From positions 48,287,096-48,351,095 of the forward strand of contig NC_134400.1 of the NCBI RefSeq assembly GCF_050003625.1: DNA of 64,000 nt, read 5' to 3'. Shown one piece after another: positions 1-10,905 of the stretch. Made by a program: the position numbers and the translations under genes. The stretch's first letter is position 1; every line of letters starts with the position of its first letter. The notes beneath the pieces were generated by a model, which searched no databases, was not told the DNA's origin, and saw only the letters and a list, made by a program, of their open reading frames with translations. Source of the DNA: Haematobia irritans (Eukaryota; Arthropoda; Insecta; Diptera; Muscidae).

Positions 1-5
1 TACAT

Positions 6-19
6 TGGTGTCCCCGACG
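6..19 (+). promoter_or_regulatory. LTR-retrotransposon primer-binding site, tRNA-Trp type
   Basis: The 14 bases TGGTGTCCCCGACG match, with one mismatch (T instead of A at position 11), the complement of the CCA-tailed 3' end of tRNA-Trp. A site like this lies just inside the 5' LTR of CsRn1-type Ty3/gypsy elements and primes minus-strand DNA synthesis. Here it is 33 bp upstream of a gag-like ATG, which is the expected position, so the 5' LTR should lie immediately left of the window. The match to tRNA-Trp is from memory. Confidence 0.55.
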
Positions 20-52
20 AAAACTGTTGTTATATCAATTTAAATTTGCAAA

Positions 53-745
53 ATGCCTGGCGACAACAACCATTTAGAAATATCTCGTGTTGCGGTAAAG
101 GTTCCACCATTCTGGCGACAAAATCCTCGATTATGGTTCCGGCAATTGGAGTCACCATTTATTACATCTGGAATTATTGCTGATGATAGCAAGTTCCAGG
201 CTCAATCAAGAGCAACATTCTAAACCTCGTAAGCCATATTGTAGAAAATCCCCCAGAGGAAAATATGTACAGGACTCTTAAGGATGCATTATTGAATGAA
301 TTTGTGGAATCTGAAAAAAACGTTTATGACAACTTTTGGAAAATGGAAGTATTGGTGACAAAAAACCTTCGGCATTGCTAAGAGAAATGCGTGAATTGTC
401 TTGCGGTAAGATATCTGAAGAATTGCTAAGAACATTATGGATTCAACGTCTTCCCTCAACAACAAAAGCCATACTTTCGGTAAGTGAAGACAGAATTGAG
501 AAACTTGCTTTGATGGCGGATAAAATTTACGACCAGTCAGATTCTGTTGCCTCAGTTAGCGTTAGTACGTTTGTCTTGTCTTGAAAAACAAATACAAGAA
601 ATTGTCTCCAAAATTGGTTTCCTTTCAACTAACCGCCAGCGACGAGCTTAAAGATATTCCCGCAGCTCCTCACGAAACCGCAACAAATCCTTTACATCAT
701 CGGCCTTTTGTTGGTATCATAAGAAATTCGGCGCACAAACGTTTT
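53..745 (+). pseudogene. Broken gag of a CsRn1-like Ty3/gypsy retrotransposon
   Basis: A reading frame opens at ATG 53 and runs 56 codons to a stop at 221. It contains VPPFW and LWFRQLES, the hallmark of the N-terminal gag domain of arthropod gypsy elements (DUF7041-like). Homology continues in other frames: VESEKNVYDN (about 306-335), then GDKKPSALLREMRELSCG and LWIQRLPSTTKAILS (about 354-480), then CWYHKKFG at 709-732. The last is the C-x2-H half of the CHCC zinc motif typical of CsRn1 gag, and its cysteine partners are lost after a poly-T run near 741. At least three frameshifts or deletions break the gene, so it cannot encode a working capsid protein. No protease, RT or integrase follows, so the element is 3'-truncated or rearranged. 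Family assignment rests on the primer site, the FW/LWF motif and the CWYH motif together. Confidence 0.72.
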
Positions 746-1776
746 TTTTGCTGGGCCAACATAGCGTTTAATCCTAAAGTCAAAATTTCTCAAATATGTT
801 ATTCATCCGAAAAATATGACCTTAAGGACAGAATTGTCCTCTTTAACCATTGGTTGATGTTTTTCTTGCCTCCCTGCCATAGTTTTTATTTGAAACGGGA
901 TATTTTGCTAATTCCCCACAACACTCCGTTGTTAGAATGCATAGCCAGCACATATGCTCCAAGAATTAGTTGAGCTATACTGGGCAGCTTGTCATTGTGA
1001 CAATCAACATAAACCGGGCCACTGCAGGCCCTGGGGATCCTTGGTCCCTGTTTCTGGGGATTGTAGTTTAGTTTGTAACCAAATATTTATTTGACTAAAA
1101 GAACTTGTTTGCTTGATGGCAAAAGTTAAATTGATGTTTTAGTTGCTCCGCTTTGTTGGTAGCCTCGAACTTCATGGTCATTTGACCATTGGTCCTTTCG
1201 GTCATTTTCGTTTGTGGCATAGTAGCATTCACTGACGTTGCTATACCACGATTTTTTCATTCCTTTATGGCGGAAAGTTTGCCTTTGAATATAAATTTTG
1301 GTTGTTAACAAAACGACTAACTGCAGTATGCAGTGAATGAGCTGCCACCAATTTTTGGGGTTTTCTCAGTTTTGCTTACAAAACCAAGCAATTTTCCACA
1401 AATGCGTATGTGGTTGTATGGTTGGGTGTAGATAGAGTGGCCTTTTTATTTAACTTTTGTCGAATATATGGTATAAACCAAGCGAGAATGACAATATATT
1501 CGGTTGCGGTGAAGCTCATATGCGCACCCAGAGAATGAATCTGATCACCACAAATATCTTTCAAGACAAAAAAAAAAATATATAAATGGCGAATCTATAT
1601 ATTTAAAATCCAAGTTATGTTTGGTTTTTCTTTGTTAATTTGTTCCAGATAAGCTCGAAAACGGCTGAAGCGATTTGTTTGACAGTTTCTGAGAACGTAG
1701 AGGGTTGTCACGTGGTTTGATATCTGATCGGTCAGGGGGACCTACACCTTGCCCGACCAAAGACCCGCTACTTTAT
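746..1776. other. No recognisable gene; possible decayed retroelement body
   Basis: About 1 kb between the broken gag and the first Helentron-like element. Open stretches of 61-130 codons occur on both strands, but none shows a motif I recognise. It may be gypsy remnant or host DNA. A GC-richer stretch (about 1690-1760) with a short inverted GATCGGTC-like motif lies just before element A1. Confidence 0.4.
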
Positions 1777-2095
1777 TATACCCTCCATCATAGGATGGGG
1801 GTATATTAACTTTGTCATTCCGTTTGTAACACATCGAAATATTGCTCTAAGACCCCATAAAGTATATATATTCTGGGTCGTGGTGAAATTCTGAGTCGAT
1901 CTAAGCATGTCCGTCCGTCCGTCCGTCCGTCTGTTGAAATCACGCTAACTTCCGAACGAAACAAGCTATCGACTTGAAACTTGGCACAAGTAGTTGTTAT
2001 CGATGTAGGTCGGATGGTATTGAAAATGGGCCATATCGGTCCACTTTTACGTATAGCCCCCACATAAAGGGACCCTCAGATTTGGCTTGTGGAGC

Positions 2096-3240
2096 CTCTA
2101 ACAGAAGCATATTTCATCCGATCCGGCTGAAATTTGGTATATGGTGTTGGTATATGGTCTCTAACAACCATGCAAAAATTGGTCCAAATCGGTCAATAAT
2201 TATATATAGCCCCCATATAAACCGATCCCCAGATTTGGCTTGCGGAGCCTAAAAGAGAACAAATTTCATCCGATCCGCCTGAAATTCAGTACATGATATT
2301 GGTATATGGTCTCTAACAACCATGCAAAAATTGGTCCACATCGGTTCATAATCATATATAGCTCCCATATAAACCGATCCCCAGATTTGGCTTGCGGAGC
2401 CTCAAAAAGAAGCAAATTTTATTCGATCTGCTTGAAATTTGGTACATGGTGTTGGTATATGGTCTCTAACAATCATGCAAAAATTGGTCTACATCGGTCC
2501 ATAATTATATATAGCCCCCATATAAACCGATCCCCAGATTTGGCTTGCGGAGCCTCAAAGAGAAGCAAATTTCATCCGATCCGGCTGAAATTTGGTACAT
2601 GATGTTGGTATATGGTCTCTAACAACCATGCAAAAATTGGTCCACATCGGTCCATAATTATATATAGCCCCCATATAAACCGATCCCCAGATTTGGCTTG
2701 CGGAGCCTCAAAGAAAAGCAAATTTCATCCGATCCGGCTGAAATTTGGTATATGGTCTCTAACAACCATGCAAAAATTGGTTCACATCGGTCCATAATTA
2801 TATATAGACCCCATATAAACAGATCTCCAGATTTGGCTTGCGAAGCCTCAAAGAGAAGCAAATTGCATCCGATCCGGCTGAAATTTGGTACATGGTATTG
2901 GTATATGGTCTTTAACAACCGTGCAAAAATTGGTCCACATCGGTCTATAATTATATATAGCGCCCATATAAACCGATCCCCAGATTTGGGTTGCGGAGCC
3001 TCAAAAAGAAGCAAATTTCATCCGATCCGCCTGAAATTTGGTACATGATATTGGTATATGGTCTCTAACAACCATGCAAAAATTGGTCCACATCGGTTCA
3101 TAATTATATATAGCCCCTATATAAACCGATTCCAGATTTGGCTTGCGAAGTCTCCAAGAGAAGCAAATTTCATCCAATCCGGTTGTAATTTGGAACATGG
3201 TGTTAGTATATGATCTTTAACAACCGTGCCAGAATTGGTC
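2096..3240 (+). repeat. 153-bp tandem array of element A1
   Basis: The landmark CCGATC(C/T)CCAGATTTGG recurs at spacings of 152, 153, 153, 140 and 153 bp. Each unit contains a word of the form CGGTCCATAATTATATATAG followed by CCCCCATATAAACC. Because 153 is 51 codons, units without indels stay open in several frames and yield 50-120-codon ORFs on both strands. I regard these as by-products of unit length. Confidence 0.85.
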
Positions 3241-3299
3241 CAATCACACAAAAATTGGTCCATATTGGTTCATAATCAAGGTTGCCACTAGAGCCACAA

Positions 3300-3770
3300 A
3301 TAATCTACCAAAATTTTATTTATATAGAAAATTTTGTCAAAATGTTATTTCTATAGAAAATTTTGTCAAAATTTTATTCGGTTCATAATAAAATTTTCAT
3401 CATTGTCAAAATTTTATTTCTATAGAAAATTTTGTCAAAATTTTATTTCTATAGAAAATTTGTTCAAATTTTATTCGGTTCATAATCATGGTTGCCACTC
3501 GAGCCAAAAATAATCTACCAAGATTTTATTTCTATAGAATATTTTGTCAAAAGTTTATTTCTATAGAAAATTTTGTTAAAATTTTATTTCTGTAGAAATT
3601 TTTGTCAAAATTTTCTTTCTATAGAAAATTTTGTCAAAATTTTTATTTCTATAGAAAATTTTGTGAAAATTTTATTTCTATAGAAAATTTTGTTAGAATT
3701 TTATTTCTGTAGAAAATTTTGTTAAAATTTTATTTCTGTAGAAAATTTTGTCAAAATTTTATGTCTACTT
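3300..3770 (+). repeat. 29-bp palindromic AT-rich minisatellite in A1
   Basis: Tandem copies of a 29-bp unit centred on the dyad ATTTCTATAGAAAT with the linker TTTTGTCAAAA. The array is interrupted by GGTTCATAAT and by GGTTGCCACTCGAGCC with AATAATCTACCA, which recurs beside this array in nearly every family A copy. The strict period is best seen in the A3 copy, where CTATAG recurs every 29 bp at 17242, 17271 and 17300. Confidence 0.85.
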
Positions 3771-3958
3771 TGTCAAACTGAATTATATACGTATTGGATC
3801 GATCTTTTTTGATTTAATATATACCACGTATGGACTTACATACAATTTAGAAGATGGTGTTAGGAGGTTTTAATATACCTTGCCATCGGCAAGCGTTACC
3901 GCAACTTAGGTAATTCGATTGTGGACGGCAGTGTTTAGAAGAAGTTTCTAAGCAATCC

Positions 3959-4016
3959 ATGATGGAGGGTACATAAGCTTCGGCCTGGCCGAACTTACGG
4001 CCGTATATACTTGTTT
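3959..4016 (+). other. Tail terminus of A1: subterminal inverted repeat plus hairpins
   Basis: ATGATGGAGGGTA (3959-3971) is the reverse complement of the head tip. The 15-bp hairpin TTCGGCCTGGCCGAA (3979-3993), the palindrome ACGGCCGT (3997-4004) and the terminal TATATACTTGTTTT follow. A 3' hairpin a few bases before a T-rich end is the expected Helentron terminator of strand transfer. Confidence 0.65.
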
Positions 4017-4419
4017 TACTTTTTTTTGTCGGGGCCTCTCCTCTACCGGACTTTATTTAAAGTCTAGTGAAAAATGAAACTTCTCCGATTTACAGAGGAC
4101 GTGACAGGAGGGTATGAAATTAATATGGGGTAACTGATTTTTTTAATATTTGGACGGGGTAGGGACACCCCTTTGCAGTAGTGTTTTTTAAGAACAGAAA
4201 AAATGAACTTCTCCGATTTACTTGAAATTTACAGAGGATGTAGGGGAGGTTATGAAGTTAATATGTGGTACATAATTTTTTAACCTAACCTAACTCAGTT
4301 GTCCGATTTTTTTGCAATGAAAAAAGCTACATTTCTCCGATTTAATTTAAATTTACAGAGGTCGTGAGGGAGATTATGAAATTAAAAACAATTATGAAAT
4401 TAATGGGGTAACTAATTTT
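4017..4419 (+). repeat. Tandem repeat of about 125-128 bp, interrupted by B1
   Basis: Three units share TTCTCCGATTTA, ATTTACAGAGG and TATGAAATTAATATGGGGTAAC, with CTCCGATTT at 4083, 4211 and 4336. The first unit contains a T-run followed by AATATTTGGACGGGGT. The matching part of the last unit lies beyond element B1 at 6597-6620 (AATATTTGGGCGGGGT), so B1 inserted into this array. No coding potential is seen. Confidence 0.6.
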
Positions 4420-6595
4420 TATACCCACCACCATAGAATGGTGACGGGGGTATAATAAGTTTGTCATTCCGTTTGTAACACATCGAAGTATCGATTTCCG
4501 ACTATACAAAGTATATATATTCTTGATCAGGGAGAAATTCTAAGACGATATAACGATGTCCGTCTGTCTGTCTGTCTGTCTGTTGTAATCACGCTACAGT
4601 CTTCAATACTGAAGCACTCGTGCTGAAATTTTGCACAAGCTCGTCTTTTGTCTGCAGGCAGGTCAAGTTCGAAGATGGGCTATATCGGTCCAGGTTTTGA
4701 TATAGTCCCCATATAAACCGACCTTCCGATTTGGGGTCTTGGGCTTATAGAAATCGTAGTTTTTATCCAATTTGCCTGAAATTTGAAATCTGGAGGTATT
4801 TTATGACCATAAAGAGGTGTGCCAAAAATGGTGAGTATCGGTTCACGTTTTGGTATATCCCCCATATAGACCGATCTCCCGATTTTACTTCTTGGGCTTA
4901 TAGAAACCGCAGTTTTTATTCAATTTACCTGAAATTGGAAATCTAGAGGTATTGTAGGACCACAAATACGTGTGCCAAAAATTGTGAGTATCGGTCCATA
5001 TTTTGGTATAGCCCCCATATAGACCGATCTCCCGATTTTACTTCTTGGGCTTATAGAAAACGCAGTTTTTATTCAATTTACCTGAAATTGGAAATCTAGA
5101 GGTATTGTAGGACCACAAACACGTGTGCCAAAAATTGTGAGTATCGGTCCATATTTTGGTATAGCCCCCATATAGACCGATCTCCCGATTTTACTTCTTG
5201 GGCTTATAGAAACCGCAGTTTTTATTCAATTTACCTGAAATTGGAAATCTAGAGGTATTGTAGGACCACAAACACGAGTGCCAAAAATTGTGAGTATCGG
5301 TCCATATTTTGGTATAGCCCCCATATAGACCGATCTCCCGATTTTACTTCTTGGGCTTATAGAAACCGCAGTTTTTATTCAATTTACCTGAAATTAGAAA
5401 TCTAGAGGTATTGTAGGACCACAAATACGTGCGCCAAAAATTGTGAGTATCGGTCCATATTTTGGTATAGCCCCCATATAGACCTATCTCCCGATTTTAC
5501 TTCTTGGGCTTATAGAAACCGCAGTTTTTATTCAATTTGTCTGAAATTGGAAATCTTGAGGTATTGTAGGACCACAAATATGTGTGCCAAAAATTGTGAG
5601 TATCAGTCCATATTTTGGTATAGCCCCCATATAGACCGATCTCCCGATTTTACTTCTTGGGTTTATAGAAACCGCAGTTTTTATTCAATTTACCTGAAGT
5701 GGGAAATCTAGAGATATTACAGGACCACAAATACGTGTGCCAAAAATTGTGAGTATCGGTCCATGGTTTGGTATAGCCCCCATATAGACCGATCTCCCGA
5801 TTTGGGGTCTTGGGCTTATAGAAACCGTAGTTTTTATCCAATTTGTCTGAAATTGGAAATCTAGAGGTATTTTAGGACCATAAAGAGATGTGCCGAAAAC
5901 GGTGAGTATCGGTCCATATTTTGGTATAGCCCCCATATAGACCGATTTCCCAATTTTATTTCTTGGGCTTCTAGAATCCGAAGTTTTTATTCTATTTGCC
6001 TGAAATTGGAAATCTAGAGGTATTTTCGGGTCACAAAGAGGTGTGCCGAAAATGGTGAGTATCGGTCCATATTTTAGTATAGCCCCCATAAAAACGATCT
6101 CCCGATTTAACTCCTTGGGTTTCTAGAAACCGTAGTTTTTATCTGATATGCCTGAAATTGTAAATATTCTGGTATTTTAGGCTCACAAAAACGTGTATCG
6201 GATTAAGTTTTTATCGGTCCATTTGGTAATGCCTCCATATAGACCGACTTCACTTCTTGAGGGCATAGAAGGCGCACTGATCATGAAAATTGCTTGAAAC
6301 TCAATGTAAAATTTCCAGATTTTACTTCTACAGATTTAAGATTTCAAATCAAGACGTTATTGTATAATTTTCTTGCACACTTACAAGAGATGTTAATGAT
6401 TCCTCTAAACCTTAAACAAAAACGGTTCTTATAAATCCAGAATCTGATATAGTCCTCATAGGTGAAATCTTTAAATTTATCTTCGGGTAGTGTCCTCAAG
6501 CCCTCCTGAAATTTCAAAGGAAACCCTAATATTTGGTTCATGGTGGTGGGTATTTAAGATTCGGCCCGGCCGAACTTACTGCTGTATATACTTGT
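4420..6595 (+). mobile_element. Helentron/DINE-1-like element B1, complete
   Basis: Family B has the same plan as A but different sequence. The head starts TATACCCACCACCATAGAAT and has a GTCTGTCT run. Positions 4509-4528 read AAGTATATATATTCTTGATC, a word I remember from Drosophila DINE-1/INE-1. The body is an array of exactly 153-bp units. The tail ends with the hairpin TTCGGCCCGGCCGAA and CTTGTTT. The head repeat ATACCCACCACCAT (4421-4434) is perfectly complementary to 6540-6553. There is no 29-bp array. ORFs of up to 134 codons within the array are explained by the 51-codon period. Confidence 0.8.
4690..6110 (+). repeat. Exact 153-bp tandem array of element B1
   Basis: The landmark GACCGATCTCCCGATTTT (variants included) lies at 5022, 5175, 5328, 5481, 5634, 5787 and 5940, so six successive spacings are exactly 153 bp. 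Flanking units are more diverged, which suggests that the middle units were homogenised or amplified more recently. Confidence 0.9.
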
Positions 6596-6929
6596 TTAAT
6601 ATTTGGGCGGGGTGAGGAGATCCTCTTTTTCACCAAAGTTCTTTGTTTTGCTTCAAATTTTCAAAGAAGGTGGCGTCTAGAGAAATATTCGCTACTTTAT
6701 TTTTCGAAGCAAGAGTTTTACCCTAATTTGCTTCAAATTTTGCACAAGGAGTACAATTGATAGTGTCGACTACTGTCACAAATTTTGTTGAACTCGGCAC
6801 AGATTTAGATATAGCTTTATTCTATTCAACCGTCGAACTGAACGGACGTGTTTTTTAATAGCGGATTATTTCATCGTAATAAGTACTTATTACGAATTTC
6901 ACGTGTGGTGGAAAATTAAACCACCATGC
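6596..6929 (+). repeat. Resumption of the 125-bp repeat, then a family C unit fragment
   Basis: 6597-6650 continues the repeat interrupted by B1. 6712-6815 resembles one diverged family C unit: GAGTTTTACCCTAATTTGCT, then AATTTTGCACAAGGAGTAC, then AGATTTAGATATAGC. The remaining bases up to the hAT-like element show nothing recognisable. Confidence 0.45.
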
Positions 6930-7657
6930 CAGTGTTGCCAGGTGATTTTTGATTCTTCCCCCCCCCAAATCTTAAGAAAAAACCCCTAAATTGGTCTAAG
7001 CTTTTTTCAAAAACACCCAAAAAATTTCAGAATATAAAAGTACAAAAAGTGGTCCCAAAATTACGTGAAAAAAATCCTGTAGTGATACACTTTAAAAATT
7101 AAATTTAATACAAATATATATCCTGAAAGAAGAGTTCTTTCCTGAGAAACGAAATTTAAATTCGTTTGAAGTAAATAAAAAATAAAATTTGCTATTTAAG
7201 AAAATACTTTAAAACAAAAGAGATTTTCGTTTGTTTAAAATTTCATCCCTGAGGAAATTATTTTTTCTATGGATGTAATAATACAATATGTATATCAATT
7301 TAAAAAGCGGGCTTACTCTTAAAAAGCTTTCAGCTGCTAAGTTAAAATACGATTGTGTTTAATTTTGTCAAATATTAAAAATGCCCTTTAAACAGAAGAG
7401 TTTAAAACAGATAATGAAAATAATGCTATTGGATACTTGTTTGTATTTAGGATCTTCTTGTTGACTTTCCGCATCTTTTTTCTCATAACTTATGCTAGAA
7501 TTGTTCCGAATTTGCTTGAGAATTACTCCACTTTATAAGATCTGAAATAACTGTTTACCCCCAAAAATCCCCCCAAATAAATTTTCCCCTAAAAATCCAC
7601 CTAAACGTGAACAAAAACCCCTAAATTTGGGGGGAAACCCCTAACCAGGCAACACTG
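6930..7657. mobile_element. hAT-like MITE, 728 bp, with perfect 8-bp TSD
   Basis: The element starts CAGTGTTGCCAGGTGATTTT and ends with CCAGGCAACACTG, giving an inverted terminal CAGTGTTGCC(A/T)GG. It is flanked on both sides by CACCATGC (6922-6929 and 7658-7665), an exact 8-bp duplication as made by hAT transposases. The interior is AT-rich with runs of CCCCTAAAT and no transposase, so it is non-autonomous. A partial relative lies at 33339-33497. Confidence 0.85.
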
Positions 7658-7665
7658 CACCATGC

Positions 7666-8727
7666 AGCGAAATTCTAAGTCATCCACTGGGTAGCTAACT
7701 TCAGTGCCCAGTGGACGGGTATCGACTGAAGTTATAAATATGGGCAGTGACCAAGTGTCAGGCCCAATTAGTCGACAATAGACGGGACGACAGGTGGCGA
7801 CACTTTGGCAAGTCGAACCTTTTCTTAGGTGACGACAACAAACAGAGGTAATCCCTCACGAAAGTGATTCAAAGAACGCAGAAATGCTTTGTTCATCCTA
7901 AAGAAATTAGGATCTGTCGACCCAAGCACGTTGTCGGCTAAGCAAAGCGATTCATTAAAATGGGCGCAAGGAATTCTTGAAGCTGGCAAAAGGGAGCGAT
8001 CACCGGATGAACTACCATCCTCTAAACGGGATCAAAGATCGTTTGCTTCAGTTGCAAAAGACAGCCTTGTGATGGCTATCATTAATAAAGGAGCATTGGA
8101 CGGTATGGTTCCAAAGCAAAAATGGGGGAAATTGAGAACGCAATGTCTAGTGTCTACTCAGAGGTGCGAAAAAAGTTTCCTGGACCAAGTCCTCGACGGC
8201 AAGATGCTGGATGGTATCAAGGACGATATAAGTTAATAGCAGTTGCGGACCAGAGGTCTATGGATTGCTTTAAAGCTGCTTTGATGCTAATTGGTGAAGT
8301 TTGGGAAGGAGCCGCTTTGGAGTTAGTCGATAAAAAGACATGCGGTGTTTATATTGAACATTGAGTCGCTGCCACATCTAGCCCAACCGAAGCACGTGTA
8401 TGTTATGGCTTTCATGATATCCATATAAAGGTATACAATAGCGATCATCCAAAGGATTCGGAAACGGACAAGCCTCCGGTAGAGTCAGAAGAAGAAAAAT
8501 CTTGCGAAGCCGAAGGAGACATAAAAATTACAGACATTGATGAACATCGTATGCAGGAAGTCCCTACAGGCTCAAACCTCACCAAAGCTGATTCGCGGAT
8601 TGTTGCGAGAGTCACCGAGATCTGTGAAGAGGAAGCCCTTGATGACTCAATTGAAGCGGCTGATGTGACGGTGGTTGAAAATTTGGATGGTTCTACGGTT
8701 CCTCCAGATAAATCTTCACCATTGTAA
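7666..8727 (+). pseudogene. LINE ORF1 relic with DUF4780-like domain
   Basis: The start of a non-LTR retrotransposon: a leader (about 7666-7880), then a decayed ORF1 in two frames. 7889-8236 reads through a Lys/Arg-rich segment (SPDELPSSKRDQRS). From 8122 another frame holds GWYQGRYKLIAVADQRSMDC and VWEGAALELVDKK, resembling the DUF4780 domain found in ORF1 of many fly LINEs. It meets a TGA at 8362, then continues open and acidic (ESEEEKSCEAEGD) to TAA 8725. At least one frameshift and one stop make it non-functional. No zinc knuckles are visible. The endonuclease relic follows directly, so both belong to one LINE, probably in the I/LOA/R1 group. Clade is inferred from motifs only. Confidence 0.6.
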
Positions 8728-8850
8728 GGCCGCTTGTGCTGCCTTAAAAGTTCTCCTGATGAAAGGAGACAAAGATCTAGTTCTTATTCAAGAACCATAT
8801 ATTTCAAACTTTTGCATAATACCGGTAAAGATATAAATCGAGCATGTGTA

Positions 8851-10150
8851 AAGGGTGATACGGTCAAAATTTGGTCAATATAAACTTGACGTATTTCTTT
8901 TAATTTTGCATTTAAAAAACCTGAACATCCCTCATTTTGAAGGTGTGTGTGTGTAGAATGTTTCTCCTATTTTGATTTTGGAATTTATTCTTCAGTTGTC
9001 AAAATGCCGTCCAAGCAAGAAGAGCAGCGTACAAAAAAATTTTGTTCGCGCATCGCGAAAATCCGAGCTACTCGCACGCAAAGCTGGCAAAATCGCTAAA
9101 AGTTGCCAAATCAACCGTTACAAATATAATTAAAGTGTTTGGGGAACGTTTGTCGACAGTCTGGATCGGGGGAAAATCGAAAACCGGAAGCCGCTGAGAC
9201 GACAAAGAGAGTTGCCGGTAGTTTCAAGCGAAACCCTACTCTCTCTCCGAGATGTCGCAAATAAGATGGGCGTATCGTCTACAACCGTGCATCGATCCAA
9301 AAAACGAGCCGGACTATCGACTTACAAGAAGGTAGTGACTCCAAATCGCGATGATAAACAAAATACGACGGCCAAAGCGCGATCCCGGAGGCTGTACACG
9401 ACGATGCTGACGAAGTTTGACTGCGTGGTAATGGACGACGAAACCTACGTCAAAGCCAAAGTCAAAGACTACAAGCAGCTTCCGGGACAGGAGTTTTATA
9501 CGGAAAAAGGAAGGGGAAAGGTAGCAGATATTTTCAAGCAAATAAAACTGTCAAAGTTCGCAAAGAAATATCTGGTTTGGCAAGCCATCTGTACCTGTGG
9601 CTTGAAAAGCAGCATTTTCATAGCTTCCGGGACTGTCAACCAAGAAATTTACGTGAAAGAGTATTTGAATAAACGTCTGCTGCTTTTCCTGAAGAAACAC
9701 GGTTGTTCCGTACTGTTTTGGCCGGATTTGGCATCTTGCCATTACGGTAAAAAGGCCATGGAGTGGTACGTCGCCAACAACGTGCAGGTGGTTCCCAAGG
9801 ACAAGAACCCTCCCAACTCGCCAGAACTCCGCCCAATTGAGAAAACTGGGCTATTGTCAAGCGGAACCTAAAGAAGACCAAAAAAACTGCTAAGGACGAG
9901 CAGCAGTTCAAGGCAAACTGGCTTTCTGCGGCGAAGAAGGTGGACAAGGTGGCTGGACAAAATCTGATGGCAGGTGTCAAGCGTGAGGCCCGGCAATTCG
10001 GATTTGGAAAAGCGAAAGCCTAACTGAATATTTTTCCTGAATTTCATACTAATTGATCTTGAAAAAGAAATTTACTTTGATGCTTTATATAAACGATTTC
10101 ACCGATTTACACGCGTTTTCCCTTGACCAAATTTTGACCGTATCACCCTT
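8851..10150 (+). mobile_element. Tc1/mariner-superfamily element, DD37E type, 1300 bp
   Basis: Perfect 28-bp terminal inverted repeats begin AAGGGTGATACGGTCAAAAT and continue TTGGTCAA at both ends. TA dinucleotides at 8849-8850 and 10151-10152 are the target-site duplication. The element lies inside the endonuclease region of a LINE relic and is clearly younger than it. Its single gene is a broken transposase (separate entry). The intact repeats mean it could in principle still be moved by an enzyme made elsewhere. Confidence 0.93.
9004..10023 (+). pseudogene. DD37E mariner-type transposase, frameshifted
   Basis: The frame starts at ATG 9004. A 340-residue-scale enzyme can be followed in pieces: helix-turn-helix region HAKLAKSLKVAKSTVTN (about 9060-9126), second HTH near VSSTTVHRSKKRAG (9269-9310), then the catalytic core. 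VVMDDETY carries the first Asp (9437-9439), FWPDLASCHYGKKAMEWY the second Asp (9725-9727), and ELRPIE the Glu (9839-9841). The last two are 38 codons apart, leaving 37 residues between, which defines DD37E as in mosquito ITmD37E elements. Frameshifts occur near 9031-9045, near 9160-9170 (small deletion), near 9226-9236 and just after the catalytic Glu at 9842-9846. The C-terminal WAIVKRNLKKTKK block is kept to TAA 10021. All three acidic residues survive, so inactivation is by indels. Confidence 0.9.
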
Positions 10151-10905
10151 TAATTGTTAAAAACGAACTAAACTTGTTTCTGCTTCCTTCATTGAGCAAT
10201 GCAGACACTGTCGTAGCCAGTCTAGAGATATCCAAATGCAAATACTGGGTATCTTCGGTCTACATGGGACATGATAGGGAGATGCCTCCATGTGCCGTTA
10301 AGACCTTCGTTGAGGAGTCACTGAAAACAAAGACAAAACTCATTATGGGATACGATGTAAATGTACATCATAATATTTGGGAAAGTAGTGATACTTATGC
10401 AAGGGGAGAGTCGCTAATAGGGTTTATTTTGCGTACTAACCTGGTAGTTTGCGTACTAACCTGGTAAGGCAGATGTACTAACCTTCGTCACTAAAAACTG
10501 GCAAGAGGTTTTGGCCCTGGCCTCGCAAAAACTGAATGAAATGATATCTGAGTGGCATGTTGTGATACCGGAGACAAATATTAGCACTGTGCAAGATATC
10601 GAACAGGCAGTGGAGCGTATTACTAAGGCCTTCAACATCTCACTGAAAGCTGCATGCCCTAGAAGGAAGCCAAGGGGGAAAAATCGACCACCTTGGTGGT
10701 CTACGGAGTTAAGTAATATGAGGAAAGCCTGCAGGAAGCTCTTTAAAAAAGCAAAGTCCACCAGATCTCCTGAGGATTGGGACGCTTACAAGAAGAATCT
10801 GAGATGATGCCAGCGAAAACTGAGAAAGGCTCAGCATAACTCTTGGAATGTTTACTGCAGCAGTATTGAGAATAACTACGAGGCTTCCAGACTACGGAAG
10901 GTTCT

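Larger units (their letters stand above)
1777..4016 (+). mobile_element. Helentron/DINE-1-like element A1, complete
   Basis: Full-length, non-coding family A copy. The head starts TATACCCTCCATCATAGGAT and carries TTTGTCATTCCGTTTGTAAC, CCCCATAAAGTATATATATT, GAGTCGATCTAAGCATG and a (GTCC)n run (1909-1930). About seven units of roughly 153 bp follow (2096-3240), then a 29-bp array (3300-3770). The tail (3780-4016) ends in the palindrome TTCGGCCTGGCCGAA, ACGGCCGT and CTTGTTTT. Head bases 1779-1791 (TACCCTCCATCAT) are exactly complementary to 3959-3971. Order and motifs match DINE-1/INE-1 non-autonomous Helentrons, which move through an enzyme supplied in trans. No target-site duplication is visible. 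Class is inferred from structure, since no Rep/helicase is encoded here. Confidence 0.8.
8731..10905 (+). pseudogene. LINE ORF2 endonuclease relic, split by a mariner element
   Basis: Before the mariner insertion, bases 8731-8810 encode ALKVLLMKGDKDLVLIQEPY, the N-terminal strand and QEPY motif of an APE-type endonuclease. After it, 10195-10440 encodes DTVVASLEISKCKYWVSSVY, then IMGYDVNVHHNIWESSDTYA and RGESLIGF, the later endonuclease blocks (usually DANAHH; here the first Asp is kept but Ala is Val). After a small deletion, 10473-10900 resembles the linker before the RT: CPRRKPRGKNRPPWWSTELS, RKLFKKAKS, then SWNVYCSSIENNYEASRL. It stops at a T-run at about 10908, and no RT or RNase H follows. 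Frameshifts, an internal deletion and the insertion all break it. Confidence 0.68.

Noticed and set aside
1..1776. Intact endogenous retrovirus or env gene
   Set aside because: Only a primer site and a broken gag are present. No protease, RT, integrase or envelope motif follows.
2306..3048. ORFs of 98-118 codons on both strands in the A1 array (also A2, A3, B1, B2)
   Set aside because: They follow the 51-codon unit, overlap on opposite strands and end wherever a unit has an indel. No start context or domain was seen.
4282..4300. TAACCTAACCTAACT, telomere-like repeat
   Set aside because: Too short, and identical to the 3' tail of the local SINE family. Flies of this group do not use such a telomere repeat.
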